Assembly (NCBI RefSeq): GCF_008152325.1
Contig: NZ_CP042243.1
Location: 2,547,026 to 2,611,025, forward strand
DNA: 64,000 bases
Direction of reading: 5' to 3'
Source: Crassaminicella thermophila
GTDB taxonomy: Bacteria; Bacillota; Clostridia; Peptostreptococcales; Thermotaleaceae
Shown here: positions 60,756 through 64,000 of the stretch, in pieces
Numbering within the stretch: the stretch's first letter is position 1
Layout of the letters: the number at the start of each line of letters is the position of its first letter
Made by a program: the position numbers and the translations under genes
Notes under the pieces: model-generated
What the model saw: the letters and a program-made list of their open reading frames with translations, nothing else
Databases searched by the model: none
Told to the model about the DNA's origin: nothing

Positions 60756-62096
60756 ATGGAAAACAATCAAAAAATTAAGAATCGTTCAGAAATCATCTAT
60801 AAAATAGATGATAAGCCGCCTCTTGGTATAAGTATTCTTCTTGCTTTTCAACATATTTTAGCTGCTTTTGGCGGAATTGTTGCTGTTCCTTTAGTAGTAG
60901 GTGGCATTTTAGGTTTGCCTATTAATGATTTAGCTTTCTTAGTTAGTGCAGCTTTATTTATGGCTGGCGTTGCTACGTTCATTCAAGCAAAGGGTATAGG
61001 AAAAGTTGGCGCTAGAGTTCCTTGTGTTATGGGTACAGATTTTACTTTCGTAGGCCCTTCTATTGCTGTAGGTAGCACCATGGGACTTCCTGGAATTTTT
61101 GGTGCAACAATTCTAGGATCATTCATTGAAATGATTTTAAGCCGATTCATAAAACCCTTAAGAAAATTCTTTCCTCCTATAGTTACAGGAACAGTCGTTA
61201 TGCTCATAGGTCTTACATTGCTTCCTGTATCAATAGACTGGGCTGCTGGAGGCTATGGCGCTGCTGATTATGGAAGTATAAAAAATGTATCTGTAGCCAT
61301 ATCCGTAATGATCGTAACAATACTTCTAAATAGATATGGTAAAGGAATGATTAGCTCAGCATCTGTTATTATAGGGCTTATCTTCGGTTATGTAATAAGC
61401 TATCCTTTAGGCTTATTAAATTTTGAACCAATCAAAGAAGCAAGTTGGTTTTCACTCCCAACAATTTTTAAATATGGTGTAACATTTAGTTTCAGCGCAG
61501 TAATTCCTTTCATTACAGCCTACTTAGTCACCACCATAGAAACAGTCGGAGTTTTAATGGCTATTGGAGAAGCCTCAAATAAAGAACTTAGCAGTGAAGA
61601 AATTTCCTCTGGTATATTAGCTGACGGGGTAGGAAGCTTTATCGCTGGCTTCTTTGGAGCAGGCCCTAATACTTCCTTTAGCCAAAATGTAGGCTTAATT
61701 CCATTGACAAAAGTTGCTAGCAGCTTTGTTGTAGTCATTGCAGGAATCATACTCATGTTATTAGGAATATTTCCTAAATTCGGTGCCTTAATTGCAATCA
61801 TGCCAAATCCTGTTTTAGGCGGAGCTGGGATTATTATGTTTGGAGTAGTAGCTGCAGCAGGTATTAAAACAGTCAAAAATGTTCCTTTTAACAACAGAAA
61901 TATGCTAATCCTTGCAGTATCACTAGGAATAGGTTTAGGTGTTACAGTACGCCCTGATTTTCTAAAAAACTTTCCTTCTATATTAAAAGGTCTTTTCTCA
62001 TCAGGTATTAGTGCTGGAACTATCACTGCATTAGTTTTAAATATTGTACTCAAAGAAGAATATGAAGAAACTTCAAATAAAAAGCTAGAGTGTTAA
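60756..62096 (+). CDS. NCS2 xanthine/uracil-type permease
   Basis: The 446-residue membrane protein has NCS2 features: LLAFQHILAAFGGIVAVPLV, ETVGVLMAIGEAS and the SFSQNVGLIPLTKVAS motif typical of xanthine and urate carriers (PbuX/UacT). About 14 membrane segments are visible. It imports xanthine, urate or uracil by ion symport. It follows the PucR-like gene divergently; xanthine is favoured by context. GGAGGTG precedes the start. Confidence 0.9.
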   Translation: MENNQKIKNRSEIIYKIDDKPPLGISILLAFQHILAAFGGIVAVPLVVGGILGLPINDLAFLVSAALFMAGVATFIQAKGIGKVGARVPCVMGTDFTFVGPSIAVGSTMGLPGIFGATILGSFIEMILSRFIKPLRKFFPPIVTGTVVMLIGLTLLPVSIDWAAGGYGAADYGSIKNVSVAISVMIVTILLNRYGKGMISSASVIIGLIFGYVISYPLGLLNFEPIKEASWFSLPTIFKYGVTFSFSAVIPFITAYLVTTIETVGVLMAIGEASNKELSSEEISSGILADGVGSFIAGFFGAGPNTSFSQNVGLIPLTKVASSFVVVIAGIILMLLGIFPKFGALIAIMPNPVLGGAGIIMFGVVAAAGIKTVKNVPFNNRNMLILAVSLGIGLGVTVRPDFLKNFPSILKGLFSSGISAGTITALVLNIVLKEEYEETSNKKLEC

Positions 62097-62109
62097 ATCT
62101 CTAGCTTTT
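62080..62109 (+). terminator. Terminator of the permease gene
   Basis: An 11-bp stem AAAAGCTAGAG/CTCTAGCTTTT with an 8-base loop containing the stop codon is followed by a T-rich stretch (TATATTATTTTTT). Confidence 0.85.
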
Positions 62110-62155
62110 ATATTATTTTTTCATAACTAATTGAACATACTAATCTTAGTTTTAT

Positions 62156-62474
62156 TTATCTGGAATGAACGTTCTTTTTGTATTTCTTTTTAAACATAAA
62201 AAATATAAAAAGATAAGTGAATGACTTTGATAACTTTTCTAAAAATTCGCATGTTGCTTTTGCAACTGCTCATATCTATAAGGAAATCTCTTTATTTCAT
62301 TCGAGATTTCCGTTGCTAAAAAAAACTTACTGAAATTACATGAAAAAATACGTTAAAAACCTTCAATGTTTGAACGAATGTGAGTTTTGAAGGTTTAGGA
62401 TTTTTTCATGGAATGAAGTCTAGTTTTTTCAAAAGTTATCTGGAATGAACGTTCTTTTTATATTTCTTTTTAAA
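62156..62474. repeat. 39-bp direct repeats flanking a hairpin-rich segment
   Basis: TTATCTGGAATGAACGTTCT and the next 19 bases occur at 62156-62194 and again at 62436-62474 with one difference. Between them are an outer inverted repeat GATAACTTTT/AAAAGTTATC (62229, 62431), a stem GGAAATCTC/GAGATTTCC (62281-62310), a CATGAAAAAAT/ATTTTTTCATG stem enclosing AAACCTTCA/TGAAGGTTT, and a GTTGC/GCAAC stem. No gene is present in 62110-62502. It looks like a small non-autonomous element or a structured leader of the next gene. Confidence 0.65.
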
Positions 62475-62502
62475 ATATTAAATAAAAACAAGAGGTGATC
62501 TT

Positions 62503-63720
62503 ATGAATTATGAACAAATTATTAAAAGTACTATTAAATCAAACAATTCAAAAATAATTCTACTTGTACTAGATGGAGTAGGCGATATCAGAAGTCCAAA
62601 ATTCAAAGACAAAACACCATTAGAATATGCCCATACACCAAATTTAGATAAATTAGCAAAAGAATCTGTTGTTGGACGTCTCCATCCAGTTCTTCCTGGT
62701 ATTACCCCAGGCAGTGGTCCTGGACATGTTGGTTTGTTTGGATATGACCCTATGAATCTAACTATTGGAAGAGGGGTTTTAGAAGCAGTAGGTATTGGAT
62801 TTCAATTAAAATCTTATGATGTAGCTGCTAGATGTAATTTTGCCACAATGAATGAAAATGGTATTATTACAGATCGTAGAGCAGGAAGAATTCCTACTGA
62901 ACTGACTATAGAATTGTGTAATACATTAAAATCAATAAAAGAAATTGATGGTGTTGAAATTATTATAAAACCTGGTAAAGGTCATAGATTTGTAACTGTA
63001 TTTAGAAGTAAAGATAAAGAAATCGGTTCATATATAAATGATACAGATCCTTTAACAGAAGGAAAAGCTCCACTTCCTGCTCACGGAAAAAATCCACCAT
63101 CTCAATTTCTTGCAAATGTTATAAATAAGTTTATAAAAGAAGGTTATGCTTTAATCAAAGACAAGCATCCCGCAAATGCTTTTCTGATGCGCGGTATTGC
63201 TTCAAAACCAAAACTTCCTACTATGCGAGAAAAATATCTACTAGAATCTGCAGCCATTGCAACATATCCTATGTATAGAGGCATAGCATCTTTACTTGGC
63301 ATGACACTACTGCCTGCACCTGATTCTATAGAAGGTTTATTTGAAACCTATGTAAGCAATAAACAAAAGTACGATTTTTTCTTTATTCATGTAAAAGGAA
63401 CAGATCAAGCTGGTGAAGATGGTGATTTTGAATCTAAGGTAAGCTGTATTGAAAAAGTTGACAAAGCACTACCAATCATTCTAGAAAATAAGCCTGATGT
63501 CTTAGCTATAACAGGAGATCATTCTTCTCCATGTGCAATGCGTTCTCATAGCTGGCATCCAATTCCATTATTAATTCACGGTCAATTTTCTGGAAGAGAT
63601 GATGTAAAGTTCTTTAATGAAAATGCCTGCAACAATGGAGGTCTAGGCTTCTTTGAAAGCAAATATTTAATGGGTTTACTACTAGCAAATGCCAAAAGAT
63701 TGGATAAATTTGGTGCTTAA
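62503..63720 (+). CDS. apgM: 2,3-bisphosphoglycerate-independent phosphoglycerate mutase, archaeal type
   Basis: The 405-residue enzyme has alkaline-phosphatase-fold motifs: IILLVLDGVGD, LPGITPGSGPGHVGLFGYDP with the catalytic serine, FIHVKGTDQAGEDGD and AITGDHSSPCAMRSHSWHP. It interconverts 3- and 2-phosphoglycerate in glycolysis. It begins ATG after GAGGTG. Length is normal. The downstream gene is in the same direction, 63 bases away, but a possible TATAAT (63746-63751) suggests a separate promoter. Confidence 0.94.
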   Translation: MNYEQIIKSTIKSNNSKIILLVLDGVGDIRSPKFKDKTPLEYAHTPNLDKLAKESVVGRLHPVLPGITPGSGPGHVGLFGYDPMNLTIGRGVLEAVGIGFQLKSYDVAARCNFATMNENGIITDRRAGRIPTELTIELCNTLKSIKEIDGVEIIIKPGKGHRFVTVFRSKDKEIGSYINDTDPLTEGKAPLPAHGKNPPSQFLANVINKFIKEGYALIKDKHPANAFLMRGIASKPKLPTMREKYLLESAAIATYPMYRGIASLLGMTLLPAPDSIEGLFETYVSNKQKYDFFFIHVKGTDQAGEDGDFESKVSCIEKVDKALPIILENKPDVLAITGDHSSPCAMRSHSWHPIPLLIHGQFSGRDDVKFFNENACNNGGLGFFESKYLMGLLLANAKRLDKFGA

Positions 63721-63783
63721 TTAAAAATTATCTTTTTATATATGCTATAATAATGTACGTAGGTTAAAGGAAGGAGGAAAAAT

Positions 63784-64000
63784 ATGGAGATAAAAAATGC
63801 ATTAAAAATGATGATAGAAAAACCAAGTGTCTCAGGCTTCGAAGCATCTATGTCTAATATAATTGCATCTTTCTTTAAAGATAACTGCAATGATATAAAA
63901 CGAGATAAACTAGGAAACCTTATCGTTTATAAAAAAGGTACTTCAAAAACCCCTATCAAGATAATGTTGGCTGCTCACATGGATGAGATCGGACTTATGG
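63784..64000 (+). CDS. M42-family metallopeptidase, partial (N-terminus)
   Basis: The first 72 codons begin MEIKNALKMMIEKPSVSGFE and reach IMLAAHMDEIGLM at the window edge, where the His and Asp of the AAHMDEIG motif are metal ligands. It is an M42 aminopeptidase/endoglucanase-type exopeptidase. GGAGG precedes ATG 63784. The gene continues beyond the window. Confidence 0.9.
   Translation, partial: MEIKNALKMMIEKPSVSGFEASMSNIIASFFKDNCNDIKRDKLGNLIVYKKGTSKTPIKIMLAAHMDEIGLM

Overview
The window reads as chromosome of an AT-rich, anaerobic, fermentative member of the Clostridia. Supporting signs are a four-subunit ferredoxin-type 2-oxoacid oxidoreductase next to phosphotransbutyrylase and butyrate kinases, a glmS ribozyme, a yjdF riboswitch, CdaA-type c-di-AMP synthesis, AGGAGG-type ribosome sites almost everywhere, and a purine-fermentation locus. 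No rRNA, tRNA or CRISPR array was seen.

Region by region. (1) 0.2-3.6 kb: a two-component system with a bacitracin/lantibiotic-type ABC exporter. (2) 3.8-8.3 kb: yjdF with its riboswitch, a scar of two broken genes beside a PadR regulator and two matching operators, an XRE regulator, a PAP2 phosphatase and murJ. (3) 8.4-21 kb: a worn defence and mobile-element island. It holds two NucS-like nucleases, an Rpn nuclease, relics of TnsA, a CPCC protein and a REP transposase, a decayed IS21 element, and an intact SIR2-HerA-nuclease operon. (4) 22-39.4 kb: glmS, glmM, cdaR and cdaA, genes usually found close together, but here interrupted by cstA and a branched-chain-acid fermentation operon (two buk, ptb, a P-loop ATPase, korDABC). 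That operon has a sigma54 promoter, and its likely sigma54 activator is translationally coupled to cdaR. (5) 39.9-60.5 kb: a purine catabolic supercluster. It encodes a molybdenum hydroxylase with a split large subunit, two adenine deaminases, another amidohydrolase, purine permeases, a PucR regulator and a bacterial microcompartment (BMC) operon. (6) 60.8-64 kb: a xanthine/uracil-type permease, archaeal-type phosphoglycerate mutase and the start of an M42 peptidase.

The most interesting system is the BMC at 48.9-58.8 kb. It has three BMC-H proteins and one BMC-P, but no aldehyde dehydrogenase, phosphotransacylase, alcohol dehydrogenase or signature radical enzyme. Its enzymes instead match, step by step, the classical anaerobic xanthine pathway: a cyclic amidohydrolase, a cysteine hydrolase, UbiD plus UbiX, an adenine-deaminase-like enzyme, a PF04199 cyclase/hydrolase and a formiminotransferase. 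Xanthine would be opened to ureido-imidazolecarboxylate, trimmed to aminoimidazolecarboxylate, decarboxylated to 4-aminoimidazole, deaminated to imidazolone, opened to formiminoglycine and passed to tetrahydrofolate with release of glycine. The individual step assignments are inference.

A dispersed, roughly 250-bp, structured palindromic element occurs three times nearly complete and once truncated. One stem shows a compensatory change between copies. Two inverted copies flank the fermentation block that interrupts the glm-cda genes.
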